Shown piece by piece: positions 9,552-22,194 of a stretch of 64,000 nt of DNA. How positions within the stretch are numbered: position 1 is the stretch's first letter; every line of letters starts with the position of its first letter. The stretch lies in NCBI GenBank assembly GCA_007644065.1, contig VJWN01000016.1:853207-917206 (forward strand). Direction: 5' to 3'. The notes under the pieces are model-generated. The model was not told the DNA's origin. It did not search any database and saw only the letters and a list, made by a program, of their open reading frames with translations. This stretch comes from Margaritispora aquatica (Eukaryota > Ascomycota > Leotiomycetes > Helotiales > Discinellaceae). Both the position numbers and the translations under genes were made by a program.

Positions 9552-12500
9552 GATTTCGGATCAGTACAGATTGCAGAATGTCAAACTCGTCCGACCCTTA
9601 CGATATGTCTCCTTTTGCAGGTCAATCTGGACGCGTCTAGGGAGACGCGACGCGCAGAAGGTCAGAGCACTATCACCTGACACGACGGATCTCAATCATT
9701 CAAGTAAATTGCTTTTTATGTCGTCACCATTATTTTCTTGTTCAGGGTGACATATACTAAAATCTTTCCCAGATAATTAACAGTTCCAGCCGATGGTTTC
9801 GAAGCCTTCTGGTAATTCCTCATTTTCGTGTCTATCCTTGCTAGAATTTCGCCCTTTTCAACCCTTCAGTTTGCTCTGCTCAACCCACAGAAAGCTATCT
9901 TAGATGGTTATATACGCTGCTCCGAAGCTAAAATTTACAAGCTGATCGAGTGTGCTAATTTGATGAGGTCGTGATATTGAAAAGTAATCTTACCTTCGCG
10001 TTTCGCCACTGAAGTGGCTAAGTTTAATTGATACCAGGCGCCGTAGCCGATGCCGAGTTACGACCAACAAGCTAAAGCCACAATGTCACTGGTCAAAAAT
10101 CTGAGAACTAAATAGAAAGGAAGTACGCGTCCCCCGAAACTATCAGCAAGTTTGCACCTATTTTTGGTGAGTGTAACTTGCATGCGACCATTTGAGAGTA
10201 CTTCGAGCTAGTAGAGATACCTAACTAACCTTAAAGCTGTCGCTGTTGAACAGAAGGAGTCTTTATCCTAACTCGTCGGTTACTAATATCAAGATTGCTT
10301 TGGATGATCGCTTCCCCGCAGGCGAGCCAATCTTCCAGTGAAATCTTACTTGTTGCGGTAGTGACACACCGTAATAAAATCCGATATCTGTGAGTCTCCT
10401 TTTCAATCGATTTCAGTTCACGAAACTGACGAAAGTAGAGTCTGTCTCTTTAGCTCTTTTGAGCCTGTAGGGAAAAGAATTTGCTGTTGTGACTTAAGTA
10501 ACTTACTCTTCATATCCTGGGTAACCATTAGGACTGCACTTGATGTTCTCCTGGCCTTCGAACCTGCAGCTCTCTTGGCATCGGCACAGCCAAAATTCAG
10601 GTAACTACTGCTTTCTGATGATCTCTACCTATAGGAAATGGTACGACGACACTTTAGAGCTGCATAGGTCTAACAAACGACTAATCAAATACCATAGTCT
10701 CCTATGGAAGCTTTCCTCACAAGCACTTCGAGACTATATCCGATGTCTGTTTCTCGACATCATCATTTCGAAGGCCAAGGAGCGCATCGAAGCCAGTCAG
10801 GTTGTGATCCAATTCAACCAAGTGCTGGAATTTCCCAACCACCAATGAAGTCTCCTAGGGTAGCAATCTACATAGAGTTGTTATGCGAATAATTTTCGGC
10901 TGTGTCGGACACCATCGTGCAATAAGATTTGGCTCACTGGGCTACTGGAATTTATTCGCAGGTATTTACGGCTTTGCTCTGAAAGCTGTTCTCATGTCCC
11001 AAGTGGTATACTGATACAATTTATATATGCCTATGGAATAATCCAACTTGGTGATCAACTCCGATACCAGCTAAGTTGATTGCATGTGCCTTCAAAGTTT
11101 GAGCTGCTATTCTGCGGTTCAAGGCTTTCAGTCTGTTGCTTTTGCGATTCCGGTGCATCCTCGTCACATCTGAGTTTTGTTATCTCAATACTGTTAAGTG
11201 TTACGCTATCCATGTCGATTATTGTCTTGAGATGGCGATATCAACGATGTTGTCGTTGATAATCTCCGTTCAACGGAGAAACCTATTTTCCCGTTTTGCC
11301 ATTTTCCCATTTTTCCGAAAATTGGATCTCATCGGTTCCAGTGTAGCGGAACTGGAAGTGGATGAATCGAGGAGTCTCCCGAAATCTGGGGTAGAAGTGG
11401 GGATCTCCACCTCGCGTTTTCGACCCCCTGCCAAGGTCGTAGCGAGACGTTGAGAACACGAAGGTTAAAATGTATTTTAGTTTTCATCTCCATTTACTTG
11501 ATGAGATCGTCGTGATTCGGCACATTTTGGAGTTTGCATTCACTTTGTAGTAAGCTTAAGCAGTGCCTTGAAACCGCGACCAGGAATCTCCAAGACTCAA
11601 GCCCCGTAAAACAAGCACATAGTCACTCACCTCCTCGCAGTGAAAAGCACATTCACAACTTCAACAAAGCCACAGTCAATGAAATTATCCCTTTTGACAA
11701 CCATTTGAATCGTATTCTCAAAATGGCACCACCCATCCCACGTCCACGCGTCGTCATCTCAACGTTCTACCTCCTTGTAACCAAGATCTCTTTTTCCTCT
11801 CCTTCGCAGGTAGCAAGCTCGGTCCTGCTAGAATCTGAGGGTTGTGAACAAGCTATTTGCGTGATTTTGGGATTTTCATTTGAATTGTTGAAATAAACAC
11901 TTCGTAGAATAGGTATTGGTGATGACATTAGATCTTGCCAAAGACTAGGCGTTTGGATAGTAAACGCGAAAGGCTCGCCTGCTTGAGGCATCCGAATGGA
12001 AAGAAGCAAGCTAGAATGAGACTATGGTTTCCTATGACGATTAATTGCACACGATTTACTTTTTGTTTGGGCATTAGGCGGTATGGCTGGTCTGCAGATC
12101 TGCCTTGGAATTCCCAAAGTAGACTAAAGACTTAGTATGAAGAATAAATAACAAAACTCGACTCGAATTTTTTGCCGACTAGTAGCAAACCGTGATGCTT
12201 GCCATATATGGGCGAATTGACCTTGTATTGTACCATCATTTGTTTCATACTATTTCACTATTCTTTTCAGAGCTCGTTTTTCTTGTCTCCAAAAATCGTT
12301 CTCGATATTGGAGATTTCGTGTCTCAACGCAATTTCCACTTCTGCTCAATGGTAAACGCGTAAAAATTTGCAGTAGAATTGTATAGATAAAAGGTGTGTA
12401 ATTTATAGATAAGGTATCGTAAAAGCGTACTAATTTCCGTAAAACGAAAAAGTATGTTTAAAATTCAAGTTCAAAAATCTCAAAGGCCAAAAAAGATATT

Positions 12501-14877
12501 TTACGCAAGCCAAACAACCGAAGAACCCACGGGACAGTGGGGCAACTTACGGAGTTTTCTTTTTATTACCCTTCGTTGGAAGCGGTTTAGCTGTGCGTTA
12601 GCTAACAGATTCTCGATGCACTCCGTGCATGGAGGGTTTTCTAGTGGTTTGATGTGGCACAGTGTCAAACCACGCCAGGTTAGCTAGTTGTTTGTGGTCG
12701 TGGACAAGAGGCGAGCTTGGTGACCATTGTCGAATCTATGAGATTTGTTAGTTTTGACTTTTGGAGCAACAGGAGGTGGTTAGATTCCCGGTTGCTTGGC
12801 TTGTTTTGTTGATGCGAAACTTGGTGTTTGAATCTTTATAGCAGCAAAACGAAATGTACGAGTAAGGTGAATTTGTGTTAACACATTGAATGGGATTGAT
12901 CCTCAACATCCGAGACGCAGAACTGAACAGAATGAACAATTTTCCAATGCTACTATGCCTGCGTCCTTCAGAACTTGATAAGATTTGGCTACTATCACTA
13001 CCTCTTAGCAAGTTACAAAACAGCACAAGCAATACGGGTTCGGCACAACATCTGTGAAGCAATCGATTACGGAGGCACCTCCATGTAACGATCGAGACAG
13101 CCAACACCAAGCACAAGAAATCAAGCATTTTTGTCCTCCCTGTCATGCTCTGCAATTACCCGAAGATATCGCCCTCCCATCAGGATGACGAGGTGATCAT
13201 ACGGTCCTAGCATAATTCTGCCGTCAAATCTTGCTATCGTCGCTGTTGTGATACCAAAAGTGCAGCAAATCAAAGACGATGCCATCTCCACGTTTGCTCA
13301 GACAGAGAGAACATGCTAGATGGCATTTAAATTCTTGCGATTGTTTTAGTTTGGGCGTTGAAGAAATCGAGAAACAGCGTCGTAAATGAGGCATTTCTTT
13401 CCGAGGATAATCTGACTACGATCATGGCTCAAGTAAACAAAATCGCTCATTAAAAGGAGAACAATATGAGAATTGCGTGCCTAGAAGTTCAGAAATCACG
13501 CAAGAGCTGTGCTCAAAATCGCAAGAAAATGATGAGCTTGGCAATAATTCCGACACCAAGCGACATACTCCATGTCCACTAGAACACCGCCTCAACTTTG
13601 AAGCTGGACAGCCAGATAAGATCATTTACTGACCAAAACAATCAATCCCATACCTATCTTCTTAGCCTGATTAATTTCTCATGTCGTCAAAACAAGATGT
13701 CCCTCACGGAAGCCAAGCCAGCATAGCCTCCTCGATCCACTGAGGCATTTGCCAATAATCCACCCATCTCCTTAACCCATTTCCCCCATGTAACTCATCT
13801 CATCTCATCTCATCAATGAACGTCCGAAGACCCCGTCTTATCTTCAGCTTGAAGACGCAACACGTGGATCTAGACCACATGACCATGTCAACAAGCTGAT
13901 AAAGGTTGATGTTGACAAATGAATTCCAGATTGGACGTTCAGCCATCTCCATAATTTAAACGATAGCGTAGTAATGGTCGGGAAGTTCTGCCCAGTATCT
14001 CCTAGCTACAAGCGCTACCCTGCACCATCCGACGCGCTTCTTCGAGGCTGAAGCCCAAGCTTGAGCTTGAGCTTGACTAGTCCAACAAAGCGGGGGAGAG
14101 ATCATATCAATGTCTCAAACAAAGACGTCGACACAGCAAACGACCGACTCATGTTGAAAGTCTCAAAGTCTTGATTTTGACTGCAGGCAAAAGCAAGTGG
14201 ACAATTGCAATACTTGTTATCAGACAACGTGCTGAAAGCTCCACCTCCAAGCACTTGGCTATGCCATCGTATTTGTATCACAGCAAGTCGTTGGCCAGCT
14301 CTCCCTACTCGCAAGATGCCAAGCAGCTTGTACATTGTCACATGCATGAACCTGCACCTGGACCGACCATCATGCCCCAAATGCCCCATCCTATCACAAC
14401 CCCGCACTTTACCTGAAATGCTCAAACTCTCGCCGATAAGTCGATTCCTGGTTACTTGTGGTTGAATAATCCGGTCAGTGGCCAATAGGATGAATCCGCA
14501 CAATCAAGGTTTGTATCATTGAACAGTCGTGGCAGCGAGTCGTAGCGATGAAGGGCAAACTAGACCACGCATGATCAAGGGACCACCTGGAGAGCAAGGA
14601 CTGCCGCAATCACTGGAGGATCGTAAGGAAGAGTCTGATTCGCTCAACACGGAGTACCCAGCGATCTGACAGTTTTTGGCTGTGGTGCGTGCACGCTGGT
14701 GGTGGCGGAGGCGGACTAAGTGACGTTTTAGTGGAGATAGATCTGCTTGAGTCCGGGGTCAGAGATGCAGCTTGGGAAGCCAAGGAACTAAGACAGCCAG
14801 GGCCACGATAGGTCAATAAGCTGTACCTAATCATGTCGGTTATGAACACTAATGTCCTGAATGGTGTAAGTGAGGGG
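9552..14877. other. Long gene-poor stretch
   Basis: Over 5 kb in which I found no coding sequence that I can support on either strand. ORFs of 60-135 codons occur (for example 11136-11453, 11534-11896, 12748-13155, 14102-14503), but most begin at non-ATG codons. None shows a family motif, and neighbouring frames do not join by plausible introns. Parts, especially 12.1-12.5 kb, are very AT-rich. Simple repeats lie at 13794-13815 and 14054-14074. It could hold decayed repeats, non-coding RNA or fast-evolving genes. Confidence 0.4.
13794..13815. repeat. CTCAT pentanucleotide microsatellite
   Basis: About four and a half tandem copies of the 5-mer ctcat, directly visible. No associated gene. Confidence 0.8.
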
Positions 14878-14885
14878 TATATAAA
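14878..14885 (+). promoter_or_regulatory. TATA box of the gene starting at 14986
   Basis: The sequence TATATAAA lies about 100 bp upstream of the ATG of the following plus-strand gene, a normal spacing for a fungal TATA promoter with a 60-70 nt leader. A strong TATA box suggests a regulated rather than constitutive gene. Confidence 0.55.
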
Positions 14886-14985
14886 GGATGAACTGCTGCC
14901 TTTGGCCTCTCTGATACATAGCTCGAGTACAGATACAAAGCCTTATCAAGAAACACCAAGTTATACCAAAAACATCCACACCACA

Positions 14986-15575
14986 ATGTCTAGAAACAAC
15001 TCAATCTCAGCCCCTGTCCAGGCTCCGGGAATACAGGTCACAGAGGCCGAGGAAGCTTTACTCAGTATGTCCTATCGCTCCCCACAATGGAAGGCAGAGT
15101 TGCTAACATCCGCGCAGAGAAGATTGGAACTGGTCCTTCAGATCTCAGTATGATTGTGGAAGACCCAGATCATCCTCTCCACAAGCAGGACTGGACAATC
15201 ACCACAAAGCCAGAAGAGAGCTGGGCGAACAAAGAGATCCGTCGGAAGTCTGTGTGGTCGAACATTGACGAAAACAATCCACATTTCGTGAAGGCTACAC
15301 CAACAGAGCGTCGTGGCTCGATTCTCAGCATCTGGAGAGCTGGAAAGGATAAGGATGGCAGAGATATTCTGATGCACGATGGCGAGCGGCCTGAGGAGGC
15401 TGTTGCGAAAGAGACGGAGACATCACCCGAGCCAGAGAGCCTGAGCCCAAAATTGTCGGCTCGAGAGAGGCGGCTGAGTGATCGCCGTGGAAGCATTTTG
15501 AGCATCTGGAGTAACGGAAAAGATTCCAAGGGAAGAGATGTCATGATGCATGACGATGAGGAGTGGAAAGACTGA
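14986..15575 (+). CDS. Unknown protein with duplicated RRGSILSIW motif (178 aa)
   Basis: Exon 1 is 14986-15064 and exon 2 is 15118-15575. The intron has GTATGT, TTGCTAAC and CGCAG, all textbook signals, and splicing gives 178 aa. The ATG is in a good context (ccacaATG). The N-terminus is Ser-rich. The C-terminal half carries two copies of a 20-odd residue motif: RRGSILSIW, two variable residues, GKD, two residues, GRD, then MHD, starting near residues 91 and 149. RRGS fits a basophilic (PKA-type) phosphorylation site, which is inference. No membrane segment or signal peptide is visible, and the protein is highly charged and probably largely disordered. I do not recognise a named family; small stress or conidiation proteins are the nearest type by feel, without proof. 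Confidence 0.75.
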
Positions 15576-17333
15576 TCTGTTTATGTTGGCTGTGTTGTTG
15601 ACGAAAGTTGAAGTGATGATACGAGTATGCACGATTGGGATTTTGCTTCAGGAATAGTACAGGTGTATTGAGGATGCGTTGTGATACCACAGTGAATAAG
15701 ATTGATAGAAATTTTGATCAAAAATCAGCTTGCCATTGAAATTCGAATCGTGTCTTGGAAATTTGATGCTGCCTACAGTGACCCAACAACGTGTACAACC
15801 TCTATATTGTAATACTTAAAAAAAAAAAGTATGAAGATACAAAATTAAATAAAACATGAATGGCATCCCTCCTCTATTTGGAGTTGGCTTATGGTATGTC
15901 ACAACAACTTGATACCCACTATATCACGATTTAGGTATGCTCTGCCATTGATGCAGAAGCAATGAAGACCGCACTGAGTCATCCAGCCTTGACTAATTGA
16001 TGGGATAAATACTAGAAACAATTGTAAGTTGCCCGTTGTTGTCGATGATCATGACTTTTTAATGCTGAGTCAAGCAAGACATTTTGAGTTGAGAAAATGG
16101 GACTGAGATTTGTACTCATTTACTGCCACTTCGTACCGCCTCGACATCCTATCCCACTCAAGCTCAGCTTAGCACTTGAAACACCTGAAATAGTTAGAGC
16201 AATCACAACCTCTACCATAATAGTTGGAAAGTTGGTCGTTTAATTTGTAAACAACTTTCATATGTGTTATGAGCTCTGCAGCTTTCGGTGCACAGTTAGA
16301 TAGGTCGTTTTCTTTATCTGTAATCTTGGGGTTCTGAGGTGCGTTGGCTTCAGATCCTGCAAGAAGATGGTTATACCCATCCCAACCTCGAATATTGTCA
16401 ATGGAACAAATCCGATGTCCATTTTTCTTGTATTTGTTCTAATAAGAGTAACTAGTCTCAAATAACAACAGCATCTGGGGTAAGATCGATGGTGTAAAAG
16501 AAAGTGGATGCATGGTCTGTAACATAAATTCGCATAATAGTCAGTGAACAGTTCTATTCGTACGCTTAATGTTGCTGAAGATCAGACTGAACAGCAAGAA
16601 AAGTAGTCTTTGAGATTTCCGAAAATGTCTTCCGAGCATCTCCTTACCCTGGAGGCCAGTAAATACTCGTGAGGAAAGCTGTATCGCCCCCTTTCCCCAC
16701 CTCGCTTATTTCGTAACCGAGTCACACAGCAAGTCCATCACTCCCACATGTTTTGTCATGTCCGAACATAGTCGTAACTTCATTTCCAGATGAAGACTCT
16801 CCATTAACAATGCTGTAAGCACTTGTTCATTGAATATCAGTAAAATGAAACTACCAAAATGAAGCATTTACTTCCATATAATAGACCATCCTAGCTGGTT
16901 ACCAACCCCTAGACTATCACAGCAACAAATGAACATTTCCAGACACTTGGAGTTCAATTTCTATCCAGCGACCTGTACTCTCCAACTCGGCACTAGCGAA
17001 TGATATCACAGGAAGATTGTGGCGACTAAGCATCTGCTGCGCATGAAAGTTCAATTTCACCGCGAATTCTTAACCTGATCAACACTCGACAGTTTGTCAC
17101 CTGTAAGTTCTGCTCAAACAACTCTATCACACGCGAAAGATAGAAAGCTCAGACGAAATAGTTTAGCGAGCATACCTACCTCGCCAATCAAGAAATTAGT
17201 TAGCCAACCGCTCTTCTCAAATTGTAAGTACATCATTACTACTTCGATACCTGTATGATGGCAACATTATCTTTCAAGACACATTCAGGAAAATGAAAGC
17301 TTTACTAATTATTATGTGTCTATTTGCAGCAGA
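15576..17333. other. Intergenic, no gene recognised
   Basis: About 1.75 kb without a supportable gene. The last 30 bases before 17334 look like the end of an intron (an ACTAAT branch site, then tttgcag). The next gene therefore probably has an upstream exon here, non-coding or short. Confidence 0.45.
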
Positions 17334-18098
17334 ATGGCGAAGTCGGCGGCTAGTTATCCATGCCTCAAAGGATCATGCAACAAAAGATACGCTACTTCGA
17401 ACAGCCTTAACAGGCACGTCAGGGATAAGCATCAGGGTGTCTCTGCTGTTGTTTGTTCCACCTGCAACAGAATATTGGCGGACAAATATGTATTAGACAA
17501 GCACATCAAGAGAGCCCATCCGGATCTAGTTCCAGCTGCAGCATCACTCCCAGCCCTTGCTCAACCAGCAATGCAAGGACATGGAGTCAACGACGAGGGT
17601 ATCTCTCCCGTTGGTGGCGCCGGCAGTGGTGGCGGAATGGGAAATGGCCAGTTCGAGAAGTTTCTCGGTCGAAAGGCAGAGGATTCCAATATCTTTGGTG
17701 CTGGACAGTTTGATCAGGGTGGTGGAAGAAATTTGTTGCCAGGAATGGAGATGTATGATCCAGAACTCTTTACGGCTGCTGCTGGCTGGAACGGAGAGGG
17801 AGTGGGAGGCTATGACTTTGCTGGTGGCGGATATGGTGGAGGTGGTGAAGGAGGAAATTTCTCGGCGGTATTGGGTTTGGAGGGCGGAGATGGCGGTTTA
17901 ACTCTCGAGCTTGGACCTGCTACCGGTGTTGGTGTGGAGCAAGTAGGAGGCGGCTTGTCTGGTGGAGAGGATGTGGGAGAGAGTTACGTTGATTTGCTGA
18001 GACGCGACGTGAGTGATGGTGGAACAAACTTCTTGGCTGGTATGGAAGGATATGACACTGGAGTCTATATGGCTGCTAGTGATGAGAGCGGACAGTGA
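17334..18098 (+). CDS. C2H2 zinc-finger protein with Gly-rich tail
   Basis: A frame of 254 codons starting at ATG 17334; the frame is open further up but only from a GTG. Two N-terminal zinc fingers are clear. The first is C-x4-C-x12-H-x4-H (YPCLKGSCNKRYA...LNRHVRDKH). The second is C-x2-C-x12-H-x4-H (VVCSTCNRILADKYVLDKHIKRAH, given here in pieces). They are followed by about 190 residues rich in Gly, Glu, Met and Asp, acidic and probably disordered, as in activation domains. This suggests a DNA- or RNA-binding regulator; the target is unknown. An apparent 3' splice site (tttgcag) sits four bases before the ATG, so a first exon may be missing from this model. Confidence 0.75.
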   Translation: MAKSAASYPCLKGSCNKRYATSNSLNRHVRDKHQGVSAVVCSTCNRILADKYVLDKHIKRAHPDLVPAAASLPALAQPAMQGHGVNDEGISPVGGAGSGGGMGNGQFEKFLGRKAEDSNIFGAGQFDQGGGRNLLPGMEMYDPELFTAAAGWNGEGVGGYDFAGGGYGGGGEGGNFSAVLGLEGGDGGLTLELGPATGVGVEQVGGGLSGGEDVGESYVDLLRRDVSDGGTNFLAGMEGYDTGVYMAASDESGQ

Positions 18099-18918
18099 GT
18101 GGGAGTTGATTGCACACTAGCCGTTTGGGATATGACGAGGGACTTCAGCGTTGCCGCTGGAGTGGATGGGAAGGGAGAGAGAAGCGATCTTGCCGGTCTT
18201 CGGGCACACGGTGAGGGCGAGGATCAATCGTTTCACGATAAGGAAGAGGCTCTCTTCTCTTTCTTGCCTGATTCTATAGCCAAGAATGAACCTCGAGATA
18301 TCATACTTCACTCTACTGATTACAGTCCGCTCATGATATATATGATATGCGGGATGTCCTAAATTCTCCTACTAATCCTACAAGTTACAATTAAATCAAG
18401 ACAACACGACCAGCGATGTGATGGGCGAACATATCTGAGACGTACCGACCCCTAAGTCACAATGTCCTAGACCCAACATGCATTTAAGTATGCATACTTA
18501 TCAATATGATTGGGGCTATGTGAATATCTACCCACTGCTATTTCACAGTGATCAATTTGAATAAAGCCATGATTCTGGTGTAAGTGTTGCAATACTGCAG
18601 TTGGGAAATGCACTAATTTTTTTACATTTCGCAAGTTGTGAAGCAATTTGCTAGAGTACTTCCAAAGAACTGAAGATAAGTCCAAAGAAAGGGTAATACA
18701 CACACTAGTGTAAAGACTTGATAAAAGAAAGCGCTACAGTCATTTTCTGGACCAAAAAAACCTTTTCAGTTGTTGTTCAACAAGTCCCTGTCCTCCGAAC
18801 AATGAGCCAAGGCAGGACTCAAGATTGTGCGAATGAAAAATGTGCAAGGAAATCCTCCAACACCACCAATGCCCTCAAATACCCAAATTTCCAAGACGCC
18901 CATAAGGAGGGTTTGGAG

Positions 18919-21900
18919 TCAACCCACAAGCGTCTCCTCGCCACTCCTAAAGAACCCAAAGTTAACCCTCCCAATTCTGGGCATCCTATCTATAACCTGC
19001 GTCGGCAACCTCATAACAGTCTCTTTATACAGCGTCTGATGTCGCCAATCATAACTACACAGCACAGCTCTTTGATGGCCGCCCTCGCTTGCACAAAGCA
19101 GCACCATAACTGGAGGCCTAACGGCCTGCACGAGGGTGACCGTCATTGTAAATGTGTCTATCAGCGTAAACACTCTCATCTGACCCACTCCTGCCCTCTT
19201 CGCGTCCTCTACTAGCATGCCTACTTCCATATCTTCGCAAGGATCACGACCGATCCATTCGCCGTGCTTGTTGACTGAGTGGCGCGAGAGAGGGGAGCCA
19301 GAGACAGACCAGGCAAGTCGACCCATGTTGTACCCAAAGATGCATGCTTCTAGGGTGCCCACGTCGACGTAGCCTTCTACACCGAAAATCCAGGATTGTT
19401 GGTCCCAGAACTTGCCACCGTACATGACCTTCACGAGGTATGGCGAGGATAACCAGAGGGCGAGGCCAATCAGCAATATGAGAATACCGGGGAATCCGGT
19501 GGGCGCGGCAAAGATGCCTGCTAGAGCTAGGTTTTGTTAGTATTTCTGTGGGGATACAGCGAGGGAAGGATTTACTTAGGAGGGGACTAAAGCGAACAAG
19601 AAGACGAGCAGCGAGGCGACGCCAGGAGTCTCGTTTCGCTACAGCTACCGGTTCAAACTTATCCCATTTGATGGAAGCTGCGCGACAACCGTCAAGAATG
19701 ACCGTGTCATTGTCACCAACGCCGGCAATTTGACATTTTGGATAGACTGTATCAAAGTTAGTGGCAGTCAATCTCGGCTGATTGAGTACATACTGTCCCA
19801 AAGGTTGATATCCCAAGCATCGTCAGCTCTCAGCCAGTCCTTATCCATGCTTTTTGGCAACACGCAGATCAGTCTTTCGAGGAGACAGTCACTGTCGTTG
19901 GCCAAGGACAATCTTGCCAAAGCTTGAAACTCTGTGTCTGTCCGATCAACCATAGGTCGACGTCGGAGGAGGCCCATAAGCGCGTATGCTACATCGCCAT
20001 TGAGATAAGCATCTGTTTCGCGGTTATACAAGCATTTCATAGCCAACGTCACAATCTCTAGTCTCGACAGAGTCAGTGATCCTTGAAAGTGGTCCATAAG
20101 TTGCCGTGCGACATCTGCATCTGACCAAGCCCAAGCAGGAAGCTCTTTCTTAGACACCACAATTGGGCGAGAAAGATCGCTGCCTCGAGTATAGATTTCA
20201 ATCGGCTTGTTGTTAGGGCTCAGAAGAGCTTCGGGAAAAGTCCACATGCGACTGCCCCATTCCTTGAATAGAGTTGCAGTATCAAGCATTTTTGCCACGC
20301 CTTTGCGGTTACTCAATGCGATAGCCAGTGAGTTTGCGCCTCGAATAACGTCGTTGATGCGGTAGACATCCTCTTCTAGGTTCTTAAGTTCTGGCATACA
20401 GCTGCATCCAACCCAGAATGCGGCAACGCCTGCTCGGCGTGCTGCTGCTTCTCCGATGTCAAGTAATGCATCAAGATCAGATGGGTCGTTGGAGAACTGA
20501 TCTTTGGTGTAGGCTAGGAATATATCTTAGGGCCTGATGTCAGTACCCGTCATAGTAAAGGTTAACAAGAGAAGAGCAATGCTTACAAGGTATGTTCTTG
20601 GTTGCATCTGTTGGCTGGGCTTTATTCCAAGCTTCATCAGCCATACAAGTATGGCCCGGTGTGCCATCTTTTAAGGGATCATTGAGGAACATCAAATAGC
20701 GAGGCCTTAGTAACCTCTCTCCCTTCCGGTCATCGATAGAAGAGTTCCAATGCAGAGCTCGGGACGGTTTCGTATCTTCTTTGGGGTTTCGTGCCACCTT
20801 ACATGTGCCCCAGTATTTATATGGAAAAGAGTGGTATTGAAGTCCATCCAGCTTCTCAGATGATGGCCCTGGAAATGGCAAAAGGAAAAACAAAGCTAGG
20901 CAGGCTGGGAGCCATCTCAATGCGATAGCCAGTTTGTCGTCCCCAGATCGGTCGTCAGAGTCTGTTGGTGCTCGCTTGAAAGGCCAGTAGGCAGCGCGAA
21001 GGAAGACAGGACCAACTTTTCGAATGTAGGTCCGACGCCATGGGTGGGCTTGATTATCCGCTCGATAAATCTCGTCTGCGGTCTGAACCATGAGCTTCGT
21101 AAGTCGCCCATCGTAGGGACTTAGAAATCTTTCGGCAACAGGGCGTTTGTAGACTCGTCCCATGCTGTCACGATGTCGACACTTCTCGGCGGAGGGCAGT
21201 TTTGGATTGGGATGTTGAAAATGATGCGGCTTTTTGTTCCAGCGGTAGGCATTGCCTGAATTCATGCAGTTTCTACCTCCTCGCTGGGGTTTGCGTACGC
21301 GAGTGCTAACTGGTGTGTTTAAAAACTAGAAAAGTATTAGCCCACCCAAAAAAAAACAGCTTGAAGCCAGAACATTAGGCCCTCACATGAGAGTAATTTG
21401 GTGGTGGGTGATCAATATTGATGGCAACCTCACGAAGTTGACTGGTTGAGACCGCAGGGTTAGGTCCTAATATGCTGTTCTAGCGATATGTCAGAATACA
21501 TGATAGGTTAAGACACTAGTTAAGTGTGTACGTACCACTTTTGACATCGATCCGCTACCATATGGCGAAGCAGTTCTCGGTTCCTGAAAGACCGCCTCAC
21601 TTTGCTGGTATGGTGACGGATACTGCTGTTGAGGTGGAGGAGGGTGAGAGGGAGGAGAGTACTGGTATTTCTCCGAGTTTGTCGAGTATTGCTTTCCATC
21701 GACATGCTATCCATCTAGCATTAGACATGACCCCAAAGATGTGTGGTCTTTCTTACTTGTGCTGCTTGCTGTGCTGGTAGCTCAGATACCCCACGGGGCA
21801 TGCTAGTCCCCATCTCATAATGCTGCGGAGACTTTCAATCTAATTAGAATTGATTCAAATTTTACTTTTAAAAAAGTGTTCTTACCGGCATTGCTTGAAG

Positions 21901-22194
21901 TTCAGTCACATCTGAAGCCTGTTCACCAGGACCTAATGCATTCGTCTGGTGTTGGCCTTGACCACGAACATAACCTCCGCCATGACGTCCAGACTTTCAA
22001 GGTTAGTGTTAGAATCTAAACTGAGTCCTAGAAATACACACCATTGTGATCGCAGTTGAATCTAAATGTTTTTCGCAGCTTGACTTGTTGTTCGAACTTG
22101 ATAGATATGCCCCTCAGAGATAACTTTGGGAGTTATGGGTACCCTTTATTAGAAGCTTCAACCATACTAACAATTCCTTTATCTCGTTGCACAT
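18919..22194 (-). CDS. Membrane protein with divergent HET-like domain (10 exons)
   Basis: Exons: 22168-22194, 22040-22123, 21886-21993, 21757-21822, 21536-21706, 21387-21479, 20587-21325, 19794-20525, 19576-19746, 18919-19526. All junctions keep frame and give about 932 aa. Residues 1-183 are Gly-, Pro- and Gln-rich (HPPPPQQQYPSPYQQ). A hydrophobic segment lies near 317-334 (LPACLALFFLLPFPG). Residues 430-625 resemble a HET fold: AAARRAGVAAFWVGCSCM, then RMWTFPEALL, then DVAYALMGLL. These match in order the HET steps usually read as 'xWIDxxCI', 'RxWTLQE' and 'YxLxGL', but are diverged. A transmembrane region (GILILLIGLALWL) follows near 740. Homologues I recall are large fungal membrane proteins without known function. 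The first exon (nine codons) and its 44-nt intron are tentative, because the next exon has no ATG. Several acceptors are AAG rather than CAG/TAG. The role (allorecognition-like?) is inference. Confidence 0.75.

Noticed and set aside
10540..10892. Overlapping plus-strand ORFs of 102 and 62 codons
   Set aside because: Non-homologous-looking, overlapping in different frames, no splice partners; treated as chance.
12748..13155. Minus-strand ORF of 135 codons with a signal-peptide-like start (LDFLCLVLAVSIVTW) and several cysteines
   Set aside because: It begins at TTG. The downstream sequence is low-quality coding, lies in AT-rich DNA and has no supporting splice or promoter signals; it could be chance.
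19244..19816. Separate 190-codon gene on the minus strand
   Set aside because: Its useful part is exon 9 of the HET-like membrane gene; the rest is read-through of introns in the wrong frame.
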